A program made the position numbers and the translations under genes. From Caulobacter sp. Root343 (GTDB lineage Bacteria > Pseudomonadota > Alphaproteobacteria > Caulobacterales > Caulobacteraceae): a DNA stretch of 64,000 nt. Of this stretch, positions 41,384-51,497 are shown one piece after another. Below the pieces are notes generated by a model. That model was not told the DNA's origin. It saw nothing but the letters and a program-made list of their open reading frames with translations, and made no database searches. The stretch covers positions 62,899 through 126,898 of the forward strand of contig NZ_LMDF01000007.1 in NCBI RefSeq assembly GCF_001425745.1, in the 5' to 3' direction. Every line of letters begins with the position of its first letter. Position 1 is the first letter of the stretch.

Positions 41384-44053
41384 ATGAGCCTCAGATCACA
41401 CGTGCTCCTGACGACCGCGTTGGCGGGGATGTTGGCGGCCGGCGCGGCGTCGGCGCAGGCGACCGACGGCGCGGCCACGGTTGACGAAGTTGTCGTCACC
41501 GGCCTGCGCGAGAGCTTGAAGAAGTCGATCCAGGTCAAGCGTGAAGCCAACGCGGTGATCGACGTCATCACCGCCGACGGCGTTGGCAAGTTTCCTGACC
41601 GCAACGTCGCCGAGGCGCTGGCCCACGTGCCGGGCGTCAGTGTCGATCACCAGTTCGGCGAAGGGGAGCGGGTCGCCATCCACGGCACCGATCCGGCCCT
41701 GAACCGCATCCTGGTCGACGGCCACAGCATCGCCTCGGCCGATTGGGGCGGCAACCCGTCCGACCGCTCGAGCCGAAGCTTCAACTATTCGCTGCTCGCG
41801 CCCGAGATCGTGGCGCGCGCGGAGGTGTTCAAGTCGCCGGAAGCCCGGATCGACGAAGGCAGCTTGGGCGGCACCGTCATCGTCCACACCCGCAAGCCGC
41901 TGGACCTGGAGGCCAACACCTTCTCAGGCTCGCTCGGCTACGCCTACAACGACCGTTCCGAGAAGGGAAACGCGCGCGCCTCGGGTCTCTATAGCTGGAA
42001 AAACAGCTCCGGCAGCCTGGGCGTCCTGCTGGGCGCCACCTATGACAAGCAGCACCTGACCCGAGCCGGCGTCGAGTATTTCGGCTACAGCGGCGGCGAC
42101 AGCTTCAACAGCGCTTTCACCTATGACGCGGCCGGCAATGTAACCGGCGGCCCGACCATCAACGGCGCGGCGCCGACCAACGCCAGCCTGGCGACCCTTC
42201 GCGCTTCGCGCCTGCCGTGCTGCATCAACTTCGCCTATTTCGACCAGACGCGCGAGCGGGTCGGCGTGTCGGGCGCCCTGCAATACAAGCCCACCGATGA
42301 CCTCGAACTCCTGGCGACAGGGATGCACATCGAGGGCAAGTACAACAACTACAGCCAATCGGAATATTCCGTCGCGGTCTGGACCCCCACCACGCTGCAG
42401 GCCGCCACGGTCAACAATGGCCTGATGACCAAGGGCGTCTTCGGTCCCAAGTCGAACGGCGACACCGCCCAGCTCGACACCAACTATCGCAAGACCACGA
42501 TCAAGAACGACAGCCTCAACTTCGCCGCCAACTGGAAGCCGGGCGACTGGGATATCCACGCGGACGTCGGCTACACCAAGGCGACGGGTGGCAAGGACCC
42601 CGAGTATCTGTTCTCGGCGATGACCAGCGCCGGCTTCACCTACGCCTTTGATGGCAAGAACACGGTGGTCAACTATACCGCCGATCCGAGTCTCCCGGGC
42701 ACTTTCGCCAGCCGCAAGAACGGTACGGTCACCCGCAACGGCCAGACGTTCACCGGCTACCAGCTCGGCGGCGTCTACACAGGCGTAACCTCGGACGAAG
42801 AGGCCTATGGCCAGATCGACTTCAAGCGCGACGTCGAATGGGGTCCGTTCAACAAGATCCGCTTTGGCCTCAAGTATTCCGACCACAGCAACCAGGAATC
42901 CTCGGCGGGCACGTCCGACTACTCGGATACGCCGTTCAGCCTGGCGGACATCAAGACGATCAAGACGCCCGCGGACCTGTTCAGCGGCTTGGGCGCCAGC
43001 GGCAACGCCACGCAGTTCACGACCATTCCGAAGGAAGAGGTCATCCGCCTGCTCAAGGCGCGGAAGTACTCGTTCTACAGCATCGACTACGGCGCCAGCT
43101 TCAAGGTCGACGAAAGCATCGCCGCCGCCTACGTCCAGGCCGACTTCGAACAGAACGGCTGGCGCGGCAACATCGGCGGCCGCTTCGTCAACACGAAAGA
43201 CGACTCGACCTATTGGCTGAGCGGCGACAACGGCAATACCTACAGCCAGACGAAGGTCTCCAAGAGCTACGACAAGTTCTTGCCCTCTTTCAACGTCGCC
43301 TATTCCGTCAACGATAACGTGGTGGTGCGCGGCGCGGCGGCCCAGGTCATCGCCCGGCCTCGCTACGGCCAGCTGGCCGGCGCGTTCAGCCGGGATGACA
43401 ACCAGCATACCGCCGGCGGCGGGAATCCCAATCTGAAGCCCTATGAAGCGCTGAACCTCGAGCTGTCGGCCGAATGGTACTTCGCTCCGGGCGCGCTGGT
43501 CTCGGCGGAAGTCTTCCACCGCGATATCAGCTCCTATGTCGTGTCCAAGGCCACCGACATGCAGCTGTTCAATCCGAACACTCAGCGCAACGAGACCTAC
43601 AGCGTCACCTCGCCGATCAACGCCCAGGACGCCAAGGTCAATGGCTTGCTGGTGTCGTTCCAGAGCGAACTGCCCTGGGGCTTCGGCATCCAGACCAACG
43701 TCTCCTACTCGGAGGCCGAAGTCCAAGACTACAACATGCCGTTCCTCTCCAAGTACACGGTCAATGTCATTCCATACTATGAGCGAGGCGCGTTCCAAGC
43801 CCGCCTTAGCTACAACTACCGTTCTTCTTACTTCACCGGCATCGGCCGCTTGAACTCGAAGGACAGCACCGACGGCTACAACCAGCTCGATTTCTCGGCG
43901 TCCTACAAGTTCACCGATCGTATGTCGCTGAACCTGAACGCTCAGAACCTGCTGGACGAAACCTACTACTCTTACAGCGGCGACAAGGCCGCGCCGACCG
44001 CCTTCTACAAGAACGGCCGCGTGCTGGCGCTGAGCTTCGCTTACAAGATGTAG
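41384..44053 (+). CDS. TonB-dependent outer-membrane receptor, first gene of the N-glycan-like locus
   Basis: This 889-residue receptor has a Sec signal (MSLRSHVLLTTALAGMLAAGAASAQA), a TonB-box-like VDEVVVTGLRESLKKSIQVKREANAVIDVI stretch, and a plug with GKFPDRNVAEALAHVPGVSVDHQFGEGERVAIHGTDPALNRILVDG and ARIDEGSLGGTVIVHTRKP. The barrel ends in GRVLALSFAYKM. It resembles caulobacterial and xanthomonad receptors for complex glycans. The start at 41384 has a strong GGGGAGG site; the upstream in-frame ATG at 41294 would overlap the operator region. An intrinsic terminator follows at 44074, so the receptor is probably made in excess of the hydrolases. Confidence 0.93.
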   Translation: MSLRSHVLLTTALAGMLAAGAASAQATDGAATVDEVVVTGLRESLKKSIQVKREANAVIDVITADGVGKFPDRNVAEALAHVPGVSVDHQFGEGERVAIHGTDPALNRILVDGHSIASADWGGNPSDRSSRSFNYSLLAPEIVARAEVFKSPEARIDEGSLGGTVIVHTRKPLDLEANTFSGSLGYAYNDRSEKGNARASGLYSWKNSSGSLGVLLGATYDKQHLTRAGVEYFGYSGGDSFNSAFTYDAAGNVTGGPTINGAAPTNASLATLRASRLPCCINFAYFDQTRERVGVSGALQYKPTDDLELLATGMHIEGKYNNYSQSEYSVAVWTPTTLQAATVNNGLMTKGVFGPKSNGDTAQLDTNYRKTTIKNDSLNFAANWKPGDWDIHADVGYTKATGGKDPEYLFSAMTSAGFTYAFDGKNTVVNYTADPSLPGTFASRKNGTVTRNGQTFTGYQLGGVYTGVTSDEEAYGQIDFKRDVEWGPFNKIRFGLKYSDHSNQESSAGTSDYSDTPFSLADIKTIKTPADLFSGLGASGNATQFTTIPKEEVIRLLKARKYSFYSIDYGASFKVDESIAAAYVQADFEQNGWRGNIGGRFVNTKDDSTYWLSGDNGNTYSQTKVSKSYDKFLPSFNVAYSVNDNVVVRGAAAQVIARPRYGQLAGAFSRDDNQHTAGGGNPNLKPYEALNLELSAEWYFAPGALVSAEVFHRDISSYVVSKATDMQLFNPNTQRNETYSVTSPINAQDAKVNGLLVSFQSELPWGFGIQTNVSYSEAEVQDYNMPFLSKYTVNVIPYYERGAFQARLSYNYRSSYFTGIGRLNSKDSTDGYNQLDFSASYKFTDRMSLNLNAQNLLDETYYSYSGDKAAPTAFYKNGRVLALSFAYKM

Positions 44054-44073
44054 GCTCTATCTTTCTCCCTAAC

Positions 44074-44116
44074 TTGGTCGCCGTCGCGCTGCAAGGTGAC
44101 GGCGACCAATTTTTTC
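44074..44116 (+). terminator. Intrinsic terminator between the receptor and the hydrolase genes
   Basis: A perfect 12-bp stem (44074-44085 with 44098-44109) has a 12-base loop and is followed by TTTTTT. It lies 20 bp after the receptor stop and 126 bp before the next gene. Partial read-through would set the receptor-to-enzyme ratio. Confidence 0.85.
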
Positions 44117-44241
44117 TTTGGGGAAATTGTTTTCTGTTGAACAGTATTGGCGCCCGAAGCCGAAGTTCGGATGCTGGATTGAGTGTTGAGGACCCGGCGC
44201 CGCTGGGGCCGCCGCGTGCGAGGCGAGGGGACGGAACCAGC

Positions 44242-46395
44242 ATGACCAGAGCCGGCGCTTGGTTGAGCCTGCTGATCTTCGTCCTGGCCCTGGGCGGTCA
44301 GGCTGCCGCGGCCACGCGGATCGAGCTCGACGGAGCCTGGCGGTTCCATACCGATCCAAACACCGAAGGCGTGGGCGCCGGATGGTCCGCCCGGACGCCG
44401 CAAGGCGCGCGCATCGTCGCGGTTCCACACACGTGGAACCTCGGTCCCGACCAGGACTTCGATGGCGTCGGCTGGTACTTCAAGACCTTCGTCCTACCGG
44501 CCGAGCTGGCTGGCCGGCACGCCGAGCTGAACTTCGGCGCGACCTTCTACAAGAGCCGGGTCTTCGTGAATGGCGTCGAAGCTGGCGGACACGAGGGCGG
44601 CTTCACGGCCTATCATCTGGACGTGGGCAAGCTGCTCCGCCCCGGCGAGAACCGGATCGCGGTGGCCATCGACAATCGGCCGGGCTTCGCCACCATACCC
44701 GGGTACGCCATGCGGCTGCAGGCCTCGGGCAACGTCTGGTACGATTGGTGGCGCAACGGCGGGATCCTGCGCGAGGTCTGGCTGAGCGTCGCCGACAAGG
44801 GCCAGATCCGCGGGCAAGTGATCCGACAGAGCCTGTCCGCCGACCAGGCCACGGCACGCACAAGGGTTGCGATCGAGAATGTCGACGCCGGCGCCCACAC
44901 CTATGGGGTGACGGCCAGTCTCGAGGATCCAGCTGGTCGGATCGTCGCCAGCGCCCAGCAGACGGTGCGCGTGGCGGGAAGCGCGACGGCAGAACCTTCG
45001 TTCGATCTCGACGCTCCGAAGCCCCAACTCTGGAATGTTGGCGCGGCCAAGCTTTATCGGCTGTCGGTCGAGCTGCGCGACGAAGACGGCCGTCTGCTCG
45101 ACACGCGCGCCGACACGGTCGGTTTCCGCGGTATCGAGATCAAGGACCGCCGCCTCTATGTGAACGGCCGGCCGGTGCGCCTGACCGGCATGACGCGCCA
45201 CCAGGATTCGCCGTGGGAAGGCCAGGCCGAGAGCCAAGGGACGATCCGCCAGGACTGGAACGATCTCGCCGCGCTGCACGTCACCCTGACGCGCCCCGTG
45301 CACTATCCACAGCCCCAGGCGGTGCTGGACGCGGCCGATCGCGACGGGATCCTGCTGATCCCCGAGATCCCGATCTGGCAGATGACCGAGGCCCAACTGG
45401 CCGATCCGCGGCTGCTGGATCTGGCCAAGCGCCAGATGGGCGAGATGATCACCGAGGCCGGCAATCATCCCAGCGTGCTGGCCTGGAGCGTGATGAACGA
45501 GAGCGACGCCTCCAAGCCCGGCGGCCTGGCGTTCTTCCGGGCCATGAAGGCGCATATCAACGCGCTGGACCCCGGCCGCTTCGTGACCTTCGCCGACTCC
45601 GACGTCTCGATCGCGCCGTGGAAGCCGGCCCAGGCCTTGCGCGAGGCCGACTTCATCATGGCCAACGCCTATTTCGGCACGTGGAGCGGCGGCGCCGATT
45701 CCGTCGAACCCTGGCTCGACTTCTTCGACAAGACCTATCCCGACAAGATGCTGGTGATCTCGGAGTTCGGTTGGCCCGGGCCGTTTTCCACCGATCCGAA
45801 GGCCGCCGACGCGGCGCGGATCGAGAACCTGCTGGGCCAGTTGGCCGCCTTCCAGAAGCGCGCCTTCGTAGGCGGGGCGATCTTCTGGACCTACCAGGAC
45901 TATCACTCCAACCGGAACCTCTATGCCGGCTCGGTCGACGGCTATGTCGACCACGGCGTCGTCGACGAGAACCGCCAGCGCAAGCCGTCCTACGCGGCCT
46001 GGGAGCAGCGCAACCGCGCGCTGGACGTCTCGGTGGCCTGGTCGGTGGGCGAGGGCGGCCTGAAGGGCTTCATCGCCAAGGTCGCGCCGCGCCCCGCCGG
46101 CGCCTTGCCCTCCTACCCGGTGATCGGCGCCAGGGTCCGCTGGAAGGCCCTCGACCAGAACGGCGCGGTGATCGCGGAGAGCGCGCTCCACGATCTGGAC
46201 CTGACGGCGGCGGCGATGGTCGCCGGGACCTGGGACAAACCGATCGACGGCATCGTCCGCGTCAATGTCGATGTCCTGACCGCGAGCGGCGCGCGCGCCG
46301 GCGGCCAGGCGGTCGAGTATCGACCCTTCAAGCTCGGTTCGGCGCCGTTTCCGCCCGATCCGACGCAGCTTCCTTCCAGCCCGGCGGTGCGTTGA
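44242..46395 (+). CDS. GH2 hydrolase, beta-galactosidase-like
   Basis: This 717-residue enzyme has a Sec signal (MTRAGAWLSLLIFVLALGGQAAA). The GH2 sugar-binding domain (about 25-185, with WNGG-like DWWRNGGILREVWLSV), the immunoglobulin-like domain and the TIM barrel follow. The acid/base is Glu420 in SVMNES and the nucleophile is Glu508 in VISEFGW. In an N-glycan context it could remove terminal beta-galactose; the exact linkage is inferred. The start at 44242 is chosen because the longer frame runs back through the terminator. Its TGA overlaps the next ATG (TGATG at 46393-46397), so translation is coupled to the fucosidase. Confidence 0.85.
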   Translation: MTRAGAWLSLLIFVLALGGQAAAATRIELDGAWRFHTDPNTEGVGAGWSARTPQGARIVAVPHTWNLGPDQDFDGVGWYFKTFVLPAELAGRHAELNFGATFYKSRVFVNGVEAGGHEGGFTAYHLDVGKLLRPGENRIAVAIDNRPGFATIPGYAMRLQASGNVWYDWWRNGGILREVWLSVADKGQIRGQVIRQSLSADQATARTRVAIENVDAGAHTYGVTASLEDPAGRIVASAQQTVRVAGSATAEPSFDLDAPKPQLWNVGAAKLYRLSVELRDEDGRLLDTRADTVGFRGIEIKDRRLYVNGRPVRLTGMTRHQDSPWEGQAESQGTIRQDWNDLAALHVTLTRPVHYPQPQAVLDAADRDGILLIPEIPIWQMTEAQLADPRLLDLAKRQMGEMITEAGNHPSVLAWSVMNESDASKPGGLAFFRAMKAHINALDPGRFVTFADSDVSIAPWKPAQALREADFIMANAYFGTWSGGADSVEPWLDFFDKTYPDKMLVISEFGWPGPFSTDPKAADAARIENLLGQLAAFQKRAFVGGAIFWTYQDYHSNRNLYAGSVDGYVDHGVVDENRQRKPSYAAWEQRNRALDVSVAWSVGEGGLKGFIAKVAPRPAGALPSYPVIGARVRWKALDQNGAVIAESALHDLDLTAAAMVAGTWDKPIDGIVRVNVDVLTASGARAGGQAVEYRPFKLGSAPFPPDPTQLPSSPAVR

Positions 46396-48059
46396 TGTCC
46401 AGCTCCAAGACAGGTTCCCAGGGTCTCGACCGGCGCGCCTTCCTCGCCGGGGCCGCAGGGGGCGCCGCCGCGGCGACCGCTTCGCCGGGCTTCGCCGCTT
46501 CGCCGGGATCTCCGGCGGCCTCTTCGACCGCGCCGACGGCCGGTGTCCTGAGCCCCGAACAGATCGACCAAGCCTGGCGTCGCGCGGCCGGCAAGTTCGA
46601 CGCGTCCCGCGCCGCGGTGCTCAAGCGGGCGCGGGCGGTGACCGCCAGCGGCCCTTTCCGCCCGGACTGGCCCTCGCTCAAGACCTATGAGGCTCCGCTT
46701 TGGTACCAGGACGCCAAGTTCGGGATCTTCATCCACTGGGGCGTCTATTCGGTGCCGGCCTTCGGCGGCGAATGGTACTCGCGGCTGATGTATCAAAAGG
46801 GGTCGAAGGAGTACGACCACCACATCGCGACCTACGGCCCGCAGGACCGCTTCGGCTACAAGGACTTCATCCCGCGGTTCACCGCCAAGGCCTACGACCC
46901 GGTGGGCTGGGCGCGCCTCTTCAAACAGGCCGGCGCGCGCTATGTCGTGCCCGTGGCCGAGCACCACGACGGCTACGCCATGTACGACACGCGCCTGTCG
47001 GACTGGACCGCCGTCAAGACCGGTCCCAAGCGCGACCTGATCGGCGCCTTCGCCCAAGCCGCCCGAGCCGAAGGCCTGCATTTCGGCCTCTCCAGCCACC
47101 GCGCCGAGCACGACTGGTTCTTCGACGAGGGCCGCAAGATCCCGTCCGACGTCAATGATCCGCGCTACCTCCAACTTTACGGGCCGGCCCAGTTGCGGAT
47201 GTCGGGCAAGGACGACGCCGACCTCTATGGCGACTTCACCGCCGTCTCCCAAGCTTGGGTCGACGACTGGCTCGCGCGCACGGCCGAGCTGGTCGAGCTC
47301 TATGATCCCGAACTGATCTATTTCGACTGGTGGATCGGCAAGGCCGAGTTCCGCGCCGCCCTGCCGGCGATGCTGGCCCAGTACTACAACGCCAAGGCCG
47401 CCAAGGGCTTGCAGGCGGTGGTCAACTACAAGCTGGGTTCGATGCCGGTCGGGGCTGGGGTGCTGGATATCGAGCGCGGCCAGGCGCCGGGCATCCAGCC
47501 GACCGCATGGCAGACCTGCACCTCGATCAGCGACAAGGCCTGGGGCTTCATCGAGAACGACACCTACAAAAGTCCCGCCCAGCTGATCCACCTGCTGATC
47601 GACGTCGTCTCCAAGAACGGCAACCTGCTGCTCAATGTCGGCCCGCACGCCGACGGCAGCATCCCCCCGGCCGCCCGCGACACCCTGCTGGCCATGGGCC
47701 AGTGGCTGACATTGAACGGCGAGGCGATCTACGGCTCGCGGCCCTGGCGGGTGTTCGGCGAAGGGCCGACCGAGATCGCCGACGGCTCGTTCCAGGAGAC
47801 CAAGACCAAGCCGTACACGGCCAAGGACTTCCGGTTCACCACCCGCGACGGCCGCCTCTACGCCTTGCAGCTGAACGCGCCGGAGGGCGACGAGGCCCTG
47901 ATCGCCTCGATCAAGCCGACGGACCAGGTCCGCGCCGTCACCGCGCTCAGCACCGGCCGGCCCGTCGCCTTCAGACAGACGGCCGAGGGCCTGCGGCTGG
48001 CGGTCGGTGGACAGCCCGCCGGCCACGCCGCCTACGTCTACCGTATCGAACTGATCTGA
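46395..48059 (+). CDS. GH29 alpha-L-fucosidase, Tat-exported
   Basis: This 554-residue retaining fucosidase has a Tat signal (LDRRAFLAGAAGGAAAATASPG). The TIM barrel starts with WYQDAKFGIFIHWGVYSVPAFGGEWYSRLMY, a classic GH29 opening. VVPVAEHHDGYAMY and GPKRDLIGAFAQAARAEGLHFG follow, and the nucleophile Asp311 lies in IYFDWW. A C-terminal beta-sandwich (DFRFTTRDGRLYALQL) follows NGNLLLNVGPHADGSIP. The subfamily A-like full-length form with broad specificity is likely, which could remove core or antenna fucose. Overlapping start and stop codons link it to both neighbours. Confidence 0.93.
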   Translation: MSSSKTGSQGLDRRAFLAGAAGGAAAATASPGFAASPGSPAASSTAPTAGVLSPEQIDQAWRRAAGKFDASRAAVLKRARAVTASGPFRPDWPSLKTYEAPLWYQDAKFGIFIHWGVYSVPAFGGEWYSRLMYQKGSKEYDHHIATYGPQDRFGYKDFIPRFTAKAYDPVGWARLFKQAGARYVVPVAEHHDGYAMYDTRLSDWTAVKTGPKRDLIGAFAQAARAEGLHFGLSSHRAEHDWFFDEGRKIPSDVNDPRYLQLYGPAQLRMSGKDDADLYGDFTAVSQAWVDDWLARTAELVELYDPELIYFDWWIGKAEFRAALPAMLAQYYNAKAAKGLQAVVNYKLGSMPVGAGVLDIERGQAPGIQPTAWQTCTSISDKAWGFIENDTYKSPAQLIHLLIDVVSKNGNLLLNVGPHADGSIPPAARDTLLAMGQWLTLNGEAIYGSRPWRVFGEGPTEIADGSFQETKTKPYTAKDFRFTTRDGRLYALQLNAPEGDEALIASIKPTDQVRAVTALSTGRPVAFRQTAEGLRLAVGGQPAGHAAYVYRIELI

Positions 48060-48073
48060 TGGGAAGGGCCGTC

Positions 48074-49159
48074 ATGCGTCGCATTCTGACCCGCGCGTTT
48101 TTCGCCGCCGCCATGCTGGGGCTCGCCTTCGGAGGCAGCGCCCAGGCCCAAGCCAAGTCGGTAAAGGCCACCCAGCCGGTGGCGCTGTTCTACCTCATGG
48201 AGACGCCCAAATCGACGCGCTCCTTCGAGCAGCACATCGACAAGATCGGCCTGCTGGTCCCGACCTGGTACGGCGTGTCCAAGGACGGCCTGGTCACCGG
48301 CGCGCCCAATCCGGGCGTCCTGAGCAAGGCGAAGGCCGCGCGCCTGCCGGTGATGCCGATCATCTCGCTGACCGAGCGGGCGGGCCTGCATCAGCTGATG
48401 CAAAGCGAGGCGGCCAAGAAGAGCATGATCGAGGCGCTGGTCCGCGAGGCCAAGGCCAACGGCTATGTCGGCTTCCATTTCGACTTCGAAAACATCAGCT
48501 ATCTCGACCGCGACGCCTTCACGCTGATGGCCAGGCAGACCGCCGACGCCCTGCACGCCGCAGGCTTCATCATGGGCGTCGCCGTCGTGCCCAACGCGCC
48601 CGGTCATCCGGGCAAGGGCGCCTATTCCAAGTGGATGTGGGAATACTGGCGCGGCGCCTACGACATCGAGGCGCTGGGCAAGATCGCCGACGAGGTCAGC
48701 CTGATGACCTACGACCAACACACGCGCTGGACCCCGCCCGGCCCGGTCGGCGGCATGCCCTGGGTGATGGAGAATCTCGACTACGCCTTGAAGGCCGTTC
48801 CGCGCGAGAAGCTCTCGCTGGGCATCCCGCTCTACGGCTACCGCTGGTTCGCCGACAATCCCGTGCGCCCCGACGGCACGGAAGCCGTCAACATCAGCGG
48901 CGTCTATTTCGACGCCGACGAGTCCATGCCGATGGCCCGCGAATACGGCGTCAAGGTGCAGTGGGACGATGTCCAGCAGGAGAGCTGGTACGTGCTCTAC
49001 CGTGACCAGATGAATGAGTGGGTGTCGATGCCCGACGCCCGCAGCTTCAAGGCCCGCTACGATCTGGTGAAGCAGCAAGGCCTGAGCGGTTTCAGCGCCT
49101 GGGTGCTGGGCTCGGAAGACCCGGCGATCTGGGACGTGCTGCCCGTCGTCAAGCGCTGA
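48074..49159 (+). CDS. GH18 family glycosidase, ENGase/YaaH-like
   Basis: This 361-residue protein has a Sec signal (MRRILTRAFFAAAMLGLAFGGSAQAQA) and a single GH18 barrel. VALFYLMETPKS and LLVPTWYGVSKDGLV form the first strands, and GFHFDFENIS carries the DxE-type catalytic pair (Asp137, Glu139). VSLMTYDQHTRW and LGIPLYGYRW follow. There is no LysM or chitin-binding module. In this locus it probably cleaves the GlcNAc-beta-1,4-GlcNAc core of N-glycans or trims chitobiose. The ATG at 48074 has a GGAAGG site; an ATG at 48059 overlaps the fucosidase stop and would add five residues. Confidence 0.87.
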   Translation: MRRILTRAFFAAAMLGLAFGGSAQAQAKSVKATQPVALFYLMETPKSTRSFEQHIDKIGLLVPTWYGVSKDGLVTGAPNPGVLSKAKAARLPVMPIISLTERAGLHQLMQSEAAKKSMIEALVREAKANGYVGFHFDFENISYLDRDAFTLMARQTADALHAAGFIMGVAVVPNAPGHPGKGAYSKWMWEYWRGAYDIEALGKIADEVSLMTYDQHTRWTPPGPVGGMPWVMENLDYALKAVPREKLSLGIPLYGYRWFADNPVRPDGTEAVNISGVYFDADESMPMAREYGVKVQWDDVQQESWYVLYRDQMNEWVSMPDARSFKARYDLVKQQGLSGFSAWVLGSEDPAIWDVLPVVKR

Positions 49160-49168
49160 GGATCATCG

Positions 49169-51484
49169 ATGCGACCCGCTCACCGTCTCGCGACCGCCAG
49201 CCTGGCTGTCCTTTCCCTGGCCCTGGCCGCCAGTTCGGCCGTGGCCGCCACTCAGGCCCTGCCGATCATTCCCGTTCCCGCCGAGCTTAGCCGGGGCAGC
49301 GGCGTCCTCGTCGTTCGCTCGGGCGCGGTGGTCTCGGTTCCGGCCGGCGACGCCGGGGCCCTTTGGGCCGCGCGTCTACTGGCCGCGCAAGTCAAGCAAA
49401 CGCGCGGCCTGGACCTGGTGGTCCGCGAGGGCGGGGCCGGCCAGATCGTGCTGGCGCGTGATCCGTCCGTCACCGCCGCCGAGGGCTATGGGCTGACCGT
49501 GACGCCGAAGGGCGCGCGCATCGCCGCCAAGGACGACGCCGGCCTGCTGTACGGCGCCATGACGCTCGCCCAGCTGCTCAGTCCCGACGCGGCTTTCGGC
49601 CAACCGGTCAAGGTTCCCGCCCTGACCGTGCGCGACCAGCCGCGCTTCGCTTGGCGCGGGATCATGGTCGACGTGGCGCGTCACTTCCAGCCGGCGGAGT
49701 CGCTGAAGCCGCTGATCGACGCCATGGCCGCGCACAAGATGAACGTGCTGCATCTGCACCTGAGCGACGACCAAGGCTGGCGGGTCGAGATCAAGCGCTA
49801 TCCCAAACTCACCGAGATCGGCGCCTGGCGCACTCCGCCGACGGCGGGCGAAGCGCCGTCGGTCCAGCCCTATGGCGGCTTCTACACCCAGGACCAGATC
49901 CGCGACCTGGTCGCCTACGCGCGTGAGCGTTCGGTGACCATCGTGCCCGAGATCGATCTGCCGGGTCACGCCCAGGCGGCGGTCGCCGCCTATCCCGAGA
50001 TCGGCGTCTTCGGCGACCGCCCGTCCGTCGCGGTGGACTGGGGCGTCAACCCCTACCTGTTCGACGTGGACCAACCCAGCCTCACCTTCATCGAAGGCGT
50101 GCTGGACGAGCTGATGAGCCTGTTCCCGTCGACCTATATCCACGTCGGTGGCGACGAGGCGATCAAGGACCAGTGGCAGCGCTCGCCCGCCGTCCAGGCC
50201 CGCATGCGCGAGCTGGGCCTGAAGAACGAACACGAGATGCAGAGCTGGTTCATCGAGCATCTCGGCAAGTACCTGGCCGCCCATGGCCGACGGCTGATCG
50301 GCTGGGACGAGATCCTCGAAGGCGGGCTGCCGGCCTCGGCCTCGGTGATGTCGTGGCGGGGCGAGCAGGGGGCGATCGATGCGGCCAACCAGGGTCACGA
50401 CGTGGTGCTATCGCCCGCGCCGATCCTCTATCTGGACAGCCTGCAGAGCGATCGCGCCGACGAGCCTCCGGGCCGGCTGTCGATCATGACCCTGAAGGAC
50501 GTCTACGGCTACGAGCCCATGCCCAAGGGCATCGCGCCCGACAAGGTCGGCCACGTGCTGGGCGCCCAGGCCAACGCCTGGTCGGAGTACCTGGTGACGC
50601 CAGCGCAGATCCGCCACGCGATCTTCCCGCGCCTGGACGCCGTTTCGGAGATCACCTGGTCGCCGAAGGACAAACGGGACTGGACGGGTTTTCTCGACCG
50701 TCTGGACATCCAACGCCTGCGCTACGCCCGCCAGGGGATCAACGCCGCCGACAGCGCCTTCGCGGTCGGCTTCGCCCTGGACGGCGGGCGTGGCTCGGCG
50801 CTGCGGTCGGGCAAGGCGAGTGTGGTCCTGTCGACCCAGACCGGCTTCGGCCAGATCCGCTACACGCTGGACGGCAAGGCGCCGACGACGCGCTCGCCGC
50901 TCTACGCCAAGCCGCTCGCGGTCGCCGTGGGAACCACGATCCGGGCGGCGGCCTTCACTGCCGATGGTCGCGCGACCGCGGCGCCGCGTGCTTTCGACCT
51001 CGGCCGCACGGCGTTGCTCACCCGGAGCAACAGCGACCTGACCGCCTGCCCCAAGGGCGCGCTGGGCCTGCGCGTGCCCTTGACGTCGGAGGCGCAGGCC
51101 GATGCGCCGGCCTTCAACGTCAACCTGTTCGACACCTGCGCCCTGTATCCGGCCGCGCCGCTGGACCTGGCGGGCGGCTTCGAGGTCAAGGTGGCGCGCG
51201 TGCCGCGCCACTATGGTCTGGCCGGCGACACCGACAAGGTCCGCTGGCACTACAACGCCACCCGGTTCGGCGAGCTGATCGTCCGCGCCGGCGGCTGCGA
51301 GGGCAGGGTGGTCGCCACCTTCCCGCTGCCCGACCCGGCCACCGCCAGCAACCGCCTGACCTTCAAGGGCGAACTGCCCGAGGAGGCGGGGGATTCCGAT
51401 CTCTGCCTGCTGTTCACGGCGCCCCTGTCGGGCCCCTTCTATGCCGTCGAGGCTCTGGCCCTGACGCCTCGCGTCTCCAACTGA
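49169..51484 (+). CDS. GH20 beta-N-acetylhexosaminidase
   Basis: This 771-residue exo-enzyme uses substrate-assisted catalysis to release terminal GlcNAc. It has a Sec signal (RLATASLAVLSLALAASSAVA), a GH20b N-terminal domain (about 30-150), and a barrel starting at RFAWRGIMVDVARHFQPAESL. LHLHLSDDQGWRVEIKRYPKL and the catalytic pair Asp329-Glu330 in HVGGDEAIKDQW follow. The C-terminal third holds a chitobiase-type domain (QIRYTLDGKAPTTRSPLYAKPL) and a further beta domain. It starts 9 bp after the GH18 gene and ends 13 bp before the beta-mannosidase ATG. It would expose the mannose core after galactose removal. Confidence 0.95.
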   Translation: MRPAHRLATASLAVLSLALAASSAVAATQALPIIPVPAELSRGSGVLVVRSGAVVSVPAGDAGALWAARLLAAQVKQTRGLDLVVREGGAGQIVLARDPSVTAAEGYGLTVTPKGARIAAKDDAGLLYGAMTLAQLLSPDAAFGQPVKVPALTVRDQPRFAWRGIMVDVARHFQPAESLKPLIDAMAAHKMNVLHLHLSDDQGWRVEIKRYPKLTEIGAWRTPPTAGEAPSVQPYGGFYTQDQIRDLVAYARERSVTIVPEIDLPGHAQAAVAAYPEIGVFGDRPSVAVDWGVNPYLFDVDQPSLTFIEGVLDELMSLFPSTYIHVGGDEAIKDQWQRSPAVQARMRELGLKNEHEMQSWFIEHLGKYLAAHGRRLIGWDEILEGGLPASASVMSWRGEQGAIDAANQGHDVVLSPAPILYLDSLQSDRADEPPGRLSIMTLKDVYGYEPMPKGIAPDKVGHVLGAQANAWSEYLVTPAQIRHAIFPRLDAVSEITWSPKDKRDWTGFLDRLDIQRLRYARQGINAADSAFAVGFALDGGRGSALRSGKASVVLSTQTGFGQIRYTLDGKAPTTRSPLYAKPLAVAVGTTIRAAAFTADGRATAAPRAFDLGRTALLTRSNSDLTACPKGALGLRVPLTSEAQADAPAFNVNLFDTCALYPAAPLDLAGGFEVKVARVPRHYGLAGDTDKVRWHYNATRFGELIVRAGGCEGRVVATFPLPDPATASNRLTFKGELPEEAGDSDLCLLFTAPLSGPFYAVEALALTPRVSN

Positions 51485-51497
51485 ACTGGTGAAGACC

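Noticed and set aside
44074..44241. Extended N-terminus for the GH2 gene
   Set aside because: The extra codons run through the intrinsic terminator and lie before a clear signal peptide.
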